From the NCBI RefSeq assembly GCF_009828775.2, contig NZ_WTSY02000014.1, positions 1 to 57,085 of the forward strand: DNA of 57,085 nucleotides, given 5' to 3'. Shown piece by piece: positions 1 through 7,709 of the stretch; positions within the stretch are counted from its first letter, which is position 1; every line of letters starts with the position of its first letter. Origin of the DNA: Erysipelothrix aquatica (GTDB taxonomy: Bacteria; Bacillota_I; Bacilli_A; Erysipelotrichales; Erysipelotrichaceae). The position numbers and the translations under genes are program-made. Under the pieces are notes generated by a model. That model was not told the DNA's origin and searched no databases. It saw only the letters and a list, made by a program, of their open reading frames with translations.

Positions 1-85
1 TGGTCTTTTATTTTTTTATTTAATTGCTTATACTTCATATGGGAGCTCCTTTTAGTCGGGTGGGCTCCTTTTATTATACAAAAAC

Positions 86-108
86 AACCGCACCTTGGTG
101 GTGCGGTT
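86..108 (-). terminator. Hairpin, possible terminator
   Basis: AACCGCAC at 86-93 pairs with GTGCGGTT at 101-108. Read on the minus strand the hairpin is followed by a T-rich stretch (GTTGTTTTTG), so it would best terminate leftward transcription. It may also serve a gene outside the window. Confidence 0.5.
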
Positions 109-124
109 GAGATTTGAATTTAGG

Positions 125-155
125 AAAGCTCTCACAATTCATTGTGAGAGCTTTT
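125..155. terminator. Bidirectional rho-independent terminator
   Basis: A 14-bp perfect stem (AAAGCTCTCACAAT paired with ATTGTGAGAGCTTT) is flanked by A-run and T-run. It sits just after the stop of the monooxygenase-fold gene on the minus strand. Confidence 0.85.
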
Positions 156-168
156 TAAATCTTAGTTA

Positions 169-483
169 TTAATTCCATTCATCCGTAACTTCGAAATGCA
201 TAGCACTATACTTCAAAATCTTGGGGTTCGGTGTTCTTTTTTTATGAGACTGTAAGTGCACATCACTTTTCTTAAAATTCATAAATGCTTCCTTATTTTC
301 CCAAGTGAACGAGATGACTACCAAATCATAATCCGGATTACTTGAATTCAACCCCATTTCGATTGATTCAAATCCAGGTAATCCTTTAACAATTGAGTTT
401 TCCATAAAATTTGTCATATGGGTTTGGCTATAATCCTTAGTAACTTCAAAGCGTTTAATTTCTTTGTATTTATGTTGCATCAT
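169..483 (-). CDS. Antibiotic biosynthesis monooxygenase (ABM)-fold protein
   Basis: This is a 104-residue single-domain protein of the dimeric alpha/beta-barrel ABM family, which includes IsdG-type haem-degrading enzymes and small quinone monooxygenases. Typical traits are visible: an N-terminal strand (EIKRFEVTKDY), a central strand followed by a Trp-containing stretch (VVISFTWENKEAFMNF) and a helix-plus-His segment (KSDVHLQSHKKR). The start is supported by GGAGG seven bases upstream of tandem ATG codons. It is monocistronic, with its own terminator. The family is fairly clear, but substrate is not: haem degradation is only one possibility, because the Asn/Trp/His triad of IsdG cannot be assigned with certainty here. 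Confidence 0.7.
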   Translation of the reverse strand: MMQHKYKEIKRFEVTKDYSQTHMTNFMENSIVKGLPGFESIEMGLNSSNPDYDLVVISFTWENKEAFMNFKKSDVHLQSHKKRTPNPKILKYSAMHFEVTDEWN

Positions 484-625
484 TGATCCTCCAATTATTT
501 GATCATAGTAATTATTATTTCATCTTTTAATCTGTAAATGCCAAGGTAAATCGCTTGACCTTTTCACCTATGTGAGATATTATATCAATGCACTCAACGT
601 GCACAGTTTATTACACACACATGCT

Positions 626-660
626 AGAAAGCCCTGGATCCCCATCCAGGGCTTTCTGTA
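626..660. terminator. Strong hairpin downstream of the CofE-like gene
   Basis: AGAAAGCCCTGGAT at 626-639 pairs perfectly with ATCCAGGGCTTTCT at 644-657, a 14-bp stem with a 4-base loop. The hairpin directly follows the stop at 663 of the minus-strand gene. The T-tract is short on both strands, so termination efficiency is uncertain. Confidence 0.7.
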
Positions 661-662
661 TA

Positions 663-1856
663 TTATTCGTCTGAAAGATTATCGAAATAACCTTGGACAA
701 ACACGATTGGGGTTCCTTTGTCACCCGAACCACTTGTGAGATCACAGAGTGACCCAACGAGGTCTACGATACGACGTGGTGTCGTTCCCTGTGCAGCCAT
801 TTGGCCAACAAGGTCATCGCCTTTTTCTTTGATTGAAGCTTCGATAGCTTCTTTAAGAGCCTCACCTGTTAAGTCTTTAAAATCATTGTCTGCCAAATAC
901 TTGAGTTTCAATTCATTGGGTGTTCCCTCAAGGCCTTTTGTATATGCAGGAGCAACCGTTGGATCGGCTAGTTCCCAAATTTTTCCCATTGGGTCTTTAA
1001 ATGCGCCATCCCCATAAACCATAACTTCTACATGTTTCCCAGTTGCTTCAAGCATCCGTTTTTGGATGTCTTCAACGAGTCCAAAACTATTGTGTGGGAA
1101 TAACTTGACAGAATCTTCTGTTGATTTGTTTGATCCTAAAAGACCAAACTCAGCATTATAACCACTTCCATCAACGCTCTCGGTTAAGATATCGTCCAAA
1201 CCAAGCACAAGCTCTGCACCTTCACGTTTTAAGATACGTTTAGTACGTGCACGTGAGTGAATATCACAAGCCAAAACATGCTTTGTATAATTTAAAATGG
1301 TTTCACAGCGGTTTGAGAAGATAATTTCAACTTCGGCACCTTCTGCTTCAATTATTTCACCGTAATAGGCTACATAATCCACACCTGTGAATGAGTGTTT
1401 ATTCTCGCCAAATAATGCGCGGTATTGCTCTAATGTTAAAACATCACTATAAGGGTTTACACCTGCTTCATCCAATTGATCTAAAGTAACTAATTCGTTA
1501 CCGACTTCATCGGATGGAAAACTGAGCATAAGCACAACTTTCTTAACTCCTTGTGCAACGCCTTTGAGTAACATTGAAAAACGGTTTCGTGATAAGATTG
1601 GAAAAATTACTCCAATTGTATCTGTTCCAAACTTGGTTCGGATATCCTTTGCAATCGCATCTACATTAGCGTAGTTACCTTGAGCACGCGCTACAATTGA
1701 TTCGGTCATCGCAATAATATCACGATCACGAACCTCAAAATTATCACTCTTGCTTGCTTCGAGGATGCTTTGTGTTACGATCGACGCTAAGTCATCTCCT
1801 TCTCGAATAATTGGACCACGAATTCCACGTGAGACTGTACCAACTTTTCTTCCCAT
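663..1856 (-). CDS. Coenzyme F420-0:L-glutamate ligase-like (CofE/FbiB) family protein
   Basis: The 397-residue protein has the fold expected of the F420-0:gamma-glutamyl ligase family: an N-terminal GTVSRGIRGPIIREGDDL segment, the metal and GTP region DIIAMTESIVARAQGNYA and later acidic motifs such as VYGDGAFKDPMG. CofE adds glutamates to F420-0 in archaea and actinobacteria. Nothing else in the window suggests F420 metabolism, and Bacillota homologues of this length are common without F420, so the true substrate is probably different. RBS GGAAGG lies about 9 bases before ATG. The gene stands alone behind a palindrome-rich promoter region and ends in a strong hairpin. Family assignment is good; the reaction is unknown. 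Confidence 0.75.
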   Translation of the reverse strand: MGRKVGTVSRGIRGPIIREGDDLASIVTQSILEASKSDNFEVRDRDIIAMTESIVARAQGNYANVDAIAKDIRTKFGTDTIGVIFPILSRNRFSMLLKGVAQGVKKVVLMLSFPSDEVGNELVTLDQLDEAGVNPYSDVLTLEQYRALFGENKHSFTGVDYVAYYGEIIEAEGAEVEIIFSNRCETILNYTKHVLACDIHSRARTKRILKREGAELVLGLDDILTESVDGSGYNAEFGLLGSNKSTEDSVKLFPHNSFGLVEDIQKRMLEATGKHVEVMVYGDGAFKDPMGKIWELADPTVAPAYTKGLEGTPNELKLKYLADNDFKDLTGEALKEAIEASIKEKGDDLVGQMAAQGTTPRRIVDLVGSLCDLTSGSGDKGTPIVFVQGYFDNLSDE

Positions 1857-1889
1857 GTTAGTATACCTTCCTTTTCTTTTTTCATAGAA

Positions 1890-1918
1890 ACAGTATTTAT
1901 ACTGAGAACAGATGTTCT
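1890..1918 (-). promoter_or_regulatory. Two adjacent palindromes upstream of the CofE-like gene
   Basis: CAGTATTTATACTG (about 1890-1904) is an inverted repeat with 6-bp arms. It is followed at 1905-1918 by AGAACAGATGTTCT, arms AGAAC/GTTCT, which resembles a LexA (SOS) box CGAAC-N4-GTTCG with mismatches in the flanks. Both lie 35-60 bp before the CofE-like start. They are probably operators; the bound regulator is not known. Confidence 0.45.
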
Positions 1919-2144
1919 TGTTCCTGTACTATTCTATCATGTGTGGGATTGATATGAAAGAACGACTTGTCGATGTAACAAATTTCATGATTTGGATACG
2001 CTTTCTTATCATTTTTTTTGCTTCAAGATGATTTTATAAATATTCCTTCTTTGTTTTATGGTTGTTAATGTGTCTATTGAGAAGTAATTCATTGATGAAA
2101 ATCTATGAAACAATCGACTTCACGATGAAAAACTATCATTTCGC

Positions 2145-2173
2145 TTGACTATCTTTACATTAAGCGATATGGT
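2145..2173 (+). promoter_or_regulatory. Sigma-A type promoter of the lysine riboswitch operon
   Basis: TTGACT (2145-2150) and TATGGT (2168-2173) are separated by exactly 17 bp. The predicted transcript start near 2180 is just in front of the riboswitch. The rest of the 1857-2144 interval shows nothing I can interpret apart from the palindromes next to the CofE-like gene. Confidence 0.6.
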
Positions 2174-2183
2174 TAATGAAATT

Positions 2184-2345
2184 GAATATAGAGGTAGCGG
2201 TGCATCAGAGTATGAAGTCGAGTAGGTATACGTTGACGCTTCAGAAAGGTAACCATCGCCGAATAGATTAATTAGACATAATTAACCTATGGGGTTAGTG
2301 AAAATATCACTATCACTCGATCCATTCGGATTGGCACTATGAAAC
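2184..2345 (+). ncRNA. Lysine riboswitch (L box)
   Basis: The conserved L-box core is visible in order: ATAGAGGTAGCGGTGCATCAG near 2187, the GAAAGG at 2233-2239, the invariant ATCGCCGAA at 2245-2253, GGGGTTAGTGAAAATATCACT around 2291-2311, and a final arm with hairpin CGATCCATTCGGATTG before CACTAT, whose CTAT can close P1 with the initial ATAG. Lysine riboswitches of Bacillota switch off lysine uptake or synthesis genes when lysine is bound. Here the aptamer is followed immediately by a terminator and then an amino-acid ABC transporter, which fits transcription attenuation of lysine import. Confidence 0.9.
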
Positions 2346-2346
2346 T

Positions 2347-2377
2347 AAAACTCTAGCCAACCGCTAGAGTTTTTTTA
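2347..2377 (+). terminator. Riboswitch expression-platform terminator
   Basis: AACTCTAGC pairs with GCTAGAGTT around a CAACC loop, followed by seven T. It sits between the lysine aptamer and the start of the transporter gene at 2416, so it is the expected regulated terminator. Confidence 0.9.
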
Positions 2378-2415
2378 TTCCCCCAACCATCATTCAATTT
2401 GATAGGAGGATTACT

Positions 2416-3963
2416 ATGAGAAGGATAGTAACAGTATTTGCTGTAATGCTTCTGGTATTAGTTGGTTGTGGTGTAAAACCAACAGATCGGGAAACATTTA
2501 CAGTTGGGATGGAGTGTGGTTATGCACCGTATAACTGGACTCAATCAGAATCAAATGATTCTGCAGTCGCAATTGATGGCAACCAGTTTTGTGAAGGATA
2601 TGATGTCCAAATTGCAAAACGTGTGGCAGCATCAATGGATAAAGAATTGGTCATTCGTAAGACCAGTTGGGATGGATTGATCCTTTCCCTTCAAACCGGA
2701 GAGATTGATGCTATCATTGCGGGAATGTCTCCAACTGATGAGCGTAAAAAAGAAGTTGCGTTTAGCAATGTTTATTATCTCGATGATGAAACTGCATTTG
2801 GAATCGTCGTCAAACGGGACGGACCATTTAGTCAAGGAAAAACTATAAAAGACTTCGAAAATGCGCGTGTGTCTGCGCAAGTTGGTACATTCCACACTGA
2901 ATTATTGGAACAACTTGAGAATATCGATGCAGCACAAGCCATGAAAGATTTCCCAACAATGACAGTTGCCTTGCAATCTGGAGAATTAGATGGATTTGTT
3001 GCTGATAGCGGTACTGGCGATCGTATCAATGCAACCAATAAAGACTTAATGTATATCCAATTAGATGGACCTGAGGGATATACGGTCACTGAATCAATGG
3101 CTGGAGTTGCTATTGGGCTTCGTAAAGATGATACCCAACTTCTTAGTGAAGTTAATGACGCACTTGCCCTTATTTCCCGTGACACACAAAAAGAGTTGAT
3201 GAATACAGCGGTTAATGCTGGAGATTTCTCTACTGGAAATTTCTTTGAACAAGTAATGACAATTTTATCGCATAATTATCCAGCTTTAATACGGGGAACA
3301 CTTACCACTATCGGGATTTCATTTACAGCAACATTGATTGGATTTATTATTGGACTTCTCGTTGCAATTTCACGAAATACGAAAGTTACAAATGCCATTG
3401 CCTCAGTCTATATTACCGTCTTCCGCGGAACTCCAATGATGGTACAAGCATTAGTCTTCTACTACGGAATTTCAATGATGTTTACAGGATTCCGTTGGTC
3501 CAACCTACCAATGGGTAACATCCTTGCGGGGATTATCATTGTAAGCATCAATACCGGTGCTTATATGGCTGAAACAATGCGAAGTGGTATACAGGCCATT
3601 GATGATGGCCAGTTTGAAGCAGCTAAGAGTCTTGGCTTTACACGCTGGGAAACAATGCGACACATTATCTTGCCACAAGCAATTCGAAATGCAATTCCAA
3701 CATTGGGTAATGAATTAATCGTTAATGTTAAAGATACATCCGTTCTTAACGTTATTGCCGTTACTGAACTCTTCTTTGTTTCAAACGGAATTGCATCAAC
3801 GACGTATCAAGTATTCCAAACATTCACGATCACGACTGTAATTTACTTAGTTCTAACTACATTCTTAACGTTACTGCTTCGCTTTATCGAATTAAAACTC
3901 GATAAGACAAAAACAGAAGCAAGTAGCTATCCATCATCAATTACTGATGGACAAAATATATAG
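2416..3963 (+). CDS. Lysine/polar amino-acid ABC transporter, fused binding protein and permease
   Basis: The 515-residue protein joins two modules. Residues 1-20 form a lipoprotein signal with lipobox LVGC. Residues 28-265 are a family-3 periplasmic-type binding protein, with ECGYAPYNWT, GEIDAIIAGMSPTDERKKEVAFS and VALQSGELDGFVADSG. From about residue 285 to 495 there is a HisM/GlnP-type permease with the EAA loop (QFEAAKSLGFTRWETMRHIILPQAIRNA). Such fused subunits are common in Bacillota and tether the receptor to the membrane. The lysine riboswitch upstream points to lysine as substrate; this is inference from context. RBS GGAGG lies before ATG. The ATPase gene follows after 15 bp. Confidence 0.92.
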   Translation: MRRIVTVFAVMLLVLVGCGVKPTDRETFTVGMECGYAPYNWTQSESNDSAVAIDGNQFCEGYDVQIAKRVAASMDKELVIRKTSWDGLILSLQTGEIDAIIAGMSPTDERKKEVAFSNVYYLDDETAFGIVVKRDGPFSQGKTIKDFENARVSAQVGTFHTELLEQLENIDAAQAMKDFPTMTVALQSGELDGFVADSGTGDRINATNKDLMYIQLDGPEGYTVTESMAGVAIGLRKDDTQLLSEVNDALALISRDTQKELMNTAVNAGDFSTGNFFEQVMTILSHNYPALIRGTLTTIGISFTATLIGFIIGLLVAISRNTKVTNAIASVYITVFRGTPMMVQALVFYYGISMMFTGFRWSNLPMGNILAGIIIVSINTGAYMAETMRSGIQAIDDGQFEAAKSLGFTRWETMRHIILPQAIRNAIPTLGNELIVNVKDTSVLNVIAVTELFFVSNGIASTTYQVFQTFTITTVIYLVLTTFLTLLLRFIELKLDKTKTEASSYPSSITDGQNI

Positions 3964-3978
3964 AAAGCAGGAAATTTT

Positions 3979-4725
3979 ATGACAGAAACACCATTGGTAT
4001 CCATTCAAAATTTACATAAAAGTTTTGGATCCCTTGAGGTATTAAAAGGTGTCACGCTCGATGTAAATCGGGGTGATGTCGTATCCATTATTGGTTCATC
4101 AGGTTCAGGAAAATCAACGTTGTTACGATGCATTAACGATTTAGAGTCTTTTGATGATGGTGATGTCGCCATTGATGGAACCTCAATTCGTCAGTTAAAA
4201 GGACGTGAACTCAATACAAGCGTCGGGATTGTGTTTCAAAACTTCAATCTTTTCAATAATTTAACAGTTCTTGAGAACTGTGTTAAGCCGCAAATGGTTG
4301 TCTTAAACCGCACACGTGAAGCCGCTGAGGAAACAGCCTTAGATTTACTTCGTAAAGTTGGTATGGAACAGTTTGCCAATAAGAATGCCATTCAATTATC
4401 GGGTGGACAGAAACAACGGGTTGCGATTGCCCGCGCTCTAGCAATGAATCCAAAAGTATTGTTGTTTGATGAACCGACAAGTGCTCTTGATCCAGAGATG
4501 GTTGGTGAAGTATTACAAGTCATGAAAGATCTTGCTAATGAATCACTAACCATGATCGTTGTCACCCATGAAATGGGGTTTGCGCGGGATGTTTCGTCAC
4601 ACGTCGTCTTTATGGACAATGGTGTTGTGCTTGAATCCGGAACCCCTGAAGCAATTTTCAACAACCCTCAAGAAGTACGTACACAAGCATTTTTAGCAAG
4701 ATATAGAAACCAAGGAGCTCAATAA
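3979..4725 (+). CDS. Amino-acid ABC transporter ATP-binding protein
   Basis: This 248-residue GlnQ/HisP-type ATPase powers the fused transporter encoded just upstream. It has Walker [11 protein letters not shown]-loop VFQNFNLF, signature LSGGQKQR, Walker B VLLFDEP, D-loop SALD and the switch histidine in [10 protein letters not shown]. An AGGAAATTTT stretch precedes the ATG. Its stop overlaps the start of the M20 gene by one base (TAATG), so the two are translationally coupled. Regulation is through the lysine riboswitch at the head of the operon. Confidence 0.93.
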   Translation: MTETPLVSIQNLHKSFGSLEVLKGVTLDVNRGDVVSIIGSSGSGKSTLLRCINDLESFDDGDVAIDGTSIRQLKGRELNTSVGIVFQNFNLFNNLTVLENCVKPQMVVLNRTREAAEETALDLLRKVGMEQFANKNAIQLSGGQKQRVAIARALAMNPKVLLFDEPTSALDPEMVGEVLQVMKDLANESLTMIVVTHEMGFARDVSSHVVFMDNGVVLESGTPEAIFNNPQEVRTQAFLARYRNQGAQ

Positions 4726-5903
4726 TGACACATTCAAATATCAAAAAATACGCACATCAATTTTTACCAGCAATGCAAGAGGCACGTCGCTTCTTCCACC
4801 AAAACCCCGAACTTGCACACGAAGAATATGAAACTCAAAAATATGTACAACAAACACTTGATGCTTTAGGAATCGAAAATCATCAATTATTTGGTACTGG
4901 TGTCGTTGGACTTATTCAAGGTGCACACCCAGGAAAAACAGTCTTACTTCGCGCAGATATGGATGCTTTACCAATCCATGAAGAAGCAGACGTTCCCTAC
5001 CGTTCAGGTATTGATGGAAAAATGCATGCGTGTGGCCACGATGGTCATACCGCCGGTCTTTTAGGAGCAGCTATGATTCTAAATGAAATGAAAGATTCAA
5101 TTCATGGCAATGTTAAGCTGATGTTTCAACCTGCTGAGGAAACAGATGGTGGTGCACAACCGATGATTGATGAAGGAATACTTCTAAATCCAAACGTTGA
5201 TGCAGCATTTGGTTTACATCTTGCAGGTGACGTAGAACATGGAAAACTTCAAGTCCGTTATGGTGCTATGTATGGAGCACCTGATGAATTTGAAATCGTA
5301 ATTCGTGGACGTGGTGGTCATGCCGCCAGTCCAGAACAAACGATTGATCCAATCAGTATTGCGGTGCAGTTTATTCAAAACGCACAGCATATCCTTACAC
5401 GCCGTATTGATCCGGTTAAGCCTGCCGTCATCTCATTCACAAAAATACATGCTGGTGATGGCCTAAATGTTATTCCAGAAGTATGTCACATTGGCGGAAC
5501 AATTCGAACATTGTATCCAGATACACGTGCAATTGTGTCAGAAATGTTGGAACAAACTTTAAATGCATCTTGTGAGCTACACGGAGCAACATATGAATTT
5601 AGTTTCTTACCTTCTTATCCACCGTTAATTAACAATCAAGAAATGACTGCTTTAGTTCAGGATAGCTTGAGTGGGTACTTTGGTGCTGATCAGGTTATTG
5701 AAAAAGAGTTCCCAACTCTGGGTGCTGAGGACTTCGCTTTCTTAACACTCGCAGTACCCGCGTCTTATTATAATGTCGGTATCAACCGCGAAGGCTATGA
5801 TGAGCCAGTTCATCACCATCCAAAATTTGTTTGGGATGATGAAGTTTTGGAAGTCACAAGCGCTTCTTTAGCAACTGTAGCATTAGATTTCTTAAATCAG
5901 TAA
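4725..5903 (+). CDS. M20 family amidohydrolase (aminoacylase / N-acyl-amino acid hydrolase-like)
   Basis: The 392-residue zinc hydrolase is of the M20D type (hippurate hydrolase, N-acyl-L-amino acid amidohydrolase, N-acetyl-diaminopimelate deacetylase). Metal and catalytic motifs are present: RADMDALPIHEE, MHACGHDGHTA, FQPAEETDGGAQ with its general-base Glu, the dimerisation part GRGGHAASPEQTIDPI, and GAEDFAFL near the C-terminus. It is the third gene of the lysine-riboswitch operon and overlaps the ATPase gene by one base. This suggests release of lysine, or a diaminopimelate-pathway compound, from an N-acylated form after import. That substrate is inferred; the family assignment is firm. 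Confidence 0.88.
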   Translation: MTHSNIKKYAHQFLPAMQEARRFFHQNPELAHEEYETQKYVQQTLDALGIENHQLFGTGVVGLIQGAHPGKTVLLRADMDALPIHEEADVPYRSGIDGKMHACGHDGHTAGLLGAAMILNEMKDSIHGNVKLMFQPAEETDGGAQPMIDEGILLNPNVDAAFGLHLAGDVEHGKLQVRYGAMYGAPDEFEIVIRGRGGHAASPEQTIDPISIAVQFIQNAQHILTRRIDPVKPAVISFTKIHAGDGLNVIPEVCHIGGTIRTLYPDTRAIVSEMLEQTLNASCELHGATYEFSFLPSYPPLINNQEMTALVQDSLSGYFGADQVIEKEFPTLGAEDFAFLTLAVPASYYNVGINREGYDEPVHHHPKFVWDDEVLEVTSASLATVALDFLNQ

Positions 5904-5905
5904 TT

Positions 5906-5940
5906 AAAAAGGGAAAGCGATTTATTCGCCTTCCCTTTTA
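5906..5940. terminator. Bidirectional terminator between convergent genes
   Basis: AAAAAGGGAA-AGCGA pairs with TTCGC-CTTCCCTTTT. It ends the riboswitch operon on the plus strand and, read leftward, the convergent membrane-protein gene, whose stop codon (5938) overlaps it. Confidence 0.85.
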
Positions 5941-6795
5941 ATTTTCGTATACAACATCTTGATATATTGATGTTTTGGTAAAAATGATGCCTGCGATTGC
6001 AACAACCACCAACACGCCAATAGTGATCAAATAAGGGGTGTTAGAGATTATTGATGATGACACTTGAACACCGAGCCGGGAAATCATTGATTTTGTGATC
6101 ATGGTTGCAACAATATATGTCGGATACAACAGAATTGCTGAAGCGATTGATGCACCCACGATGTATGGAATCCAGAAATAATGACGTTCTAACACAAAGA
6201 GTAGCACCATCAATGCTATCAGAACACCTGTAGCAACACCAATAAGAAGGGGACTATTCGAATTAAACCAACGGGTTAATTCAAGCACTTGCTGTTGGCG
6301 CGGCGTTAGATTTTTGGTTACTTCAGTCAGAACCGTCTCATATACCGTTTGTACATCATACCCCACAAGTACGGATTCCATTTCAGTTCGAATCGTTTCT
6401 GTCGTAATGGTTTGACCGGTAATTGCTTCGATTTCTTTCGAATAATTTCCAATAATCGCACTCATATCATCCAGAAGTTCTTTTTCATTAAAAGAAGATG
6501 TTCCATTTAGAATATCTTGGTACGCACCACCGATTTGTTGGTTAATGGCTGCCTCAATTTCAGGGTCTTTGGAAATTTGTTCAACAACCTGCGTGACTGT
6601 ATCTCGGTACTCAACTGGGACATTTTGAAAGATTGGTTCAATGAGCTTAGTTGGTTCAAGCTTTTCGACAATTTCAGTTGTTGGAAACATCGTTTCTGGA
6701 TTCTGAACAAGACTCTGTGCCGCCACTAGATTTACAAGTGCAACTGTCGTAATGACCATGATCATAACAATAAATATACTCAGTGCTTTTTTCAT
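5938..6795 (-). CDS. Predicted membrane protein of unknown function
   Basis: I do not recognise this 285-residue protein. Residues 1-27 are a signal peptide or first membrane segment (KKALSIFIVMIMVITTVALV). Residues 28-165 form a polar extracellular region, helical and rich in Glu and Thr. Then come three hydrophobic segments, about residues 177-200, 208-232 and 255-272. RBS AGGAG precedes ATG. The gene starts 11 bases after the end of the GNAT gene, so the two are likely co-transcribed. No catalytic motif is visible. Confidence 0.65.
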   Translation of the reverse strand: MKKALSIFIVMIMVITTVALVNLVAAQSLVQNPETMFPTTEIVEKLEPTKLIEPIFQNVPVEYRDTVTQVVEQISKDPEIEAAINQQIGGAYQDILNGTSSFNEKELLDDMSAIIGNYSKEIEAITGQTITTETIRTEMESVLVGYDVQTVYETVLTEVTKNLTPRQQQVLELTRWFNSNSPLLIGVATGVLIALMVLLFVLERHYFWIPYIVGASIASAILLYPTYIVATMITKSMISRLGVQVSSSIISNTPYLITIGVLVVVAIAGIIFTKTSIYQDVVYEN

Positions 6796-6806
6796 AGGAT
6801 ACTCCT

Positions 6807-7604
6807 CTAGATTGTTAATTCCATTTGGTATTGATACGTATAGGCACGAAATCCTAGTGTTTCCAACAACTCGATAACATCTTCAGCATACGTTTCAATA
6901 TTGTTAATGGTTAGTGTTTCATACATATTTGATGCGTTAAATAGTAATGCTTGCAATTGGTCCGGATGGGTATAACCAAAATGACGCACGGATCCATTGT
7001 TGAGAACCGCAATAAAAGCAACGATTTCAGCATTTTCTTGAATCGTGTAAATATTTTGATTTTGCGGTGTTCCAATATAATTAGCAAATGATGGATGATG
7101 ATTCTCAAGATGACGCAAGGATGATACATCCGACCCAAAATCCAAATTCACTTCATACGGAGTCGTAGGTTTTGTCTTTACACTCCCTTTGTAGCAGTTG
7201 TAAGTCGCTGTGACTTCAAATCCATTTTTCTTATAAGTTTTAATGGCATTGTCATTATCATTGAGAACTTCTAATTGATAGGTATCGATGCCAAACATAT
7301 TGAAATAACTCAATGCTGCTTCAAACATCATCGTATACAGCCCTTGCTTTCGATAACGAGGAACGATTCCGGTTATCACATTGTAAGCTACTGCACCGTT
7401 CAAGGCATGGATTACAAAGCCAACAAGTTCTTCTTCATCGTAGACTCCGAATGAATAATCTAAATTGGTATTCACACCTTCAAGTTTTGTTTTGAGTGTA
7501 TCTGAAGTGAATTCCATGGGTACTGGGTAATCTTGAAACGCTTCATTGATGGTTTTTACAAGTGATTCAAACTTCACATCACTTAACTGTTTTACTGCAA
7601 TCAT
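6807..7604 (-). CDS. GNAT family N-acetyltransferase
   Basis: The 265-residue protein has a GNAT acetyl-CoA site in its N-terminal half: strand YSFGVYDEEELVGFVIHAL, then the pyrophosphate loop VPRYRKQGLYTMMF (the R/Q-x-x-G-x-G/A pattern) and the C-terminal LEVLNDNDNAIKTYKKNGFE. Residues 150-265 look like a second, degenerate GNAT-like half (IYTIQENAEIVAFIAVLNNG). The acceptor is unknown. It is the first gene of a two-gene unit with the downstream membrane protein. Its upstream neighbour is the terminator of the DUF4091 surface protein. Confidence 0.8.
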   Translation of the reverse strand: MIAVKQLSDVKFESLVKTINEAFQDYPVPMEFTSDTLKTKLEGVNTNLDYSFGVYDEEELVGFVIHALNGAVAYNVITGIVPRYRKQGLYTMMFEAALSYFNMFGIDTYQLEVLNDNDNAIKTYKKNGFEVTATYNCYKGSVKTKPTTPYEVNLDFGSDVSSLRHLENHHPSFANYIGTPQNQNIYTIQENAEIVAFIAVLNNGSVRHFGYTHPDQLQALLFNASNMYETLTINNIETYAEDVIELLETLGFRAYTYQYQMELTI

Positions 7605-7677
7605 TCTTCTACCTCACATTTTATTTATTTTACCATACCGGTCTATTTTTTCATAATTTATAACTCTTCGATACTGT

Positions 7678-7705
7678 AAAAAAGAATCTCTTACGAGATT
7701 CTTTG
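7678..7705 (-). terminator. Terminator of the DUF4091 surface protein gene
   Basis: On the minus strand AAAGAATCTC-GTAA-GAGATTCTTT is followed by a T-run, directly after the stop at 7710. Confidence 0.9.
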
Positions 7706-7709
7706 AAAG

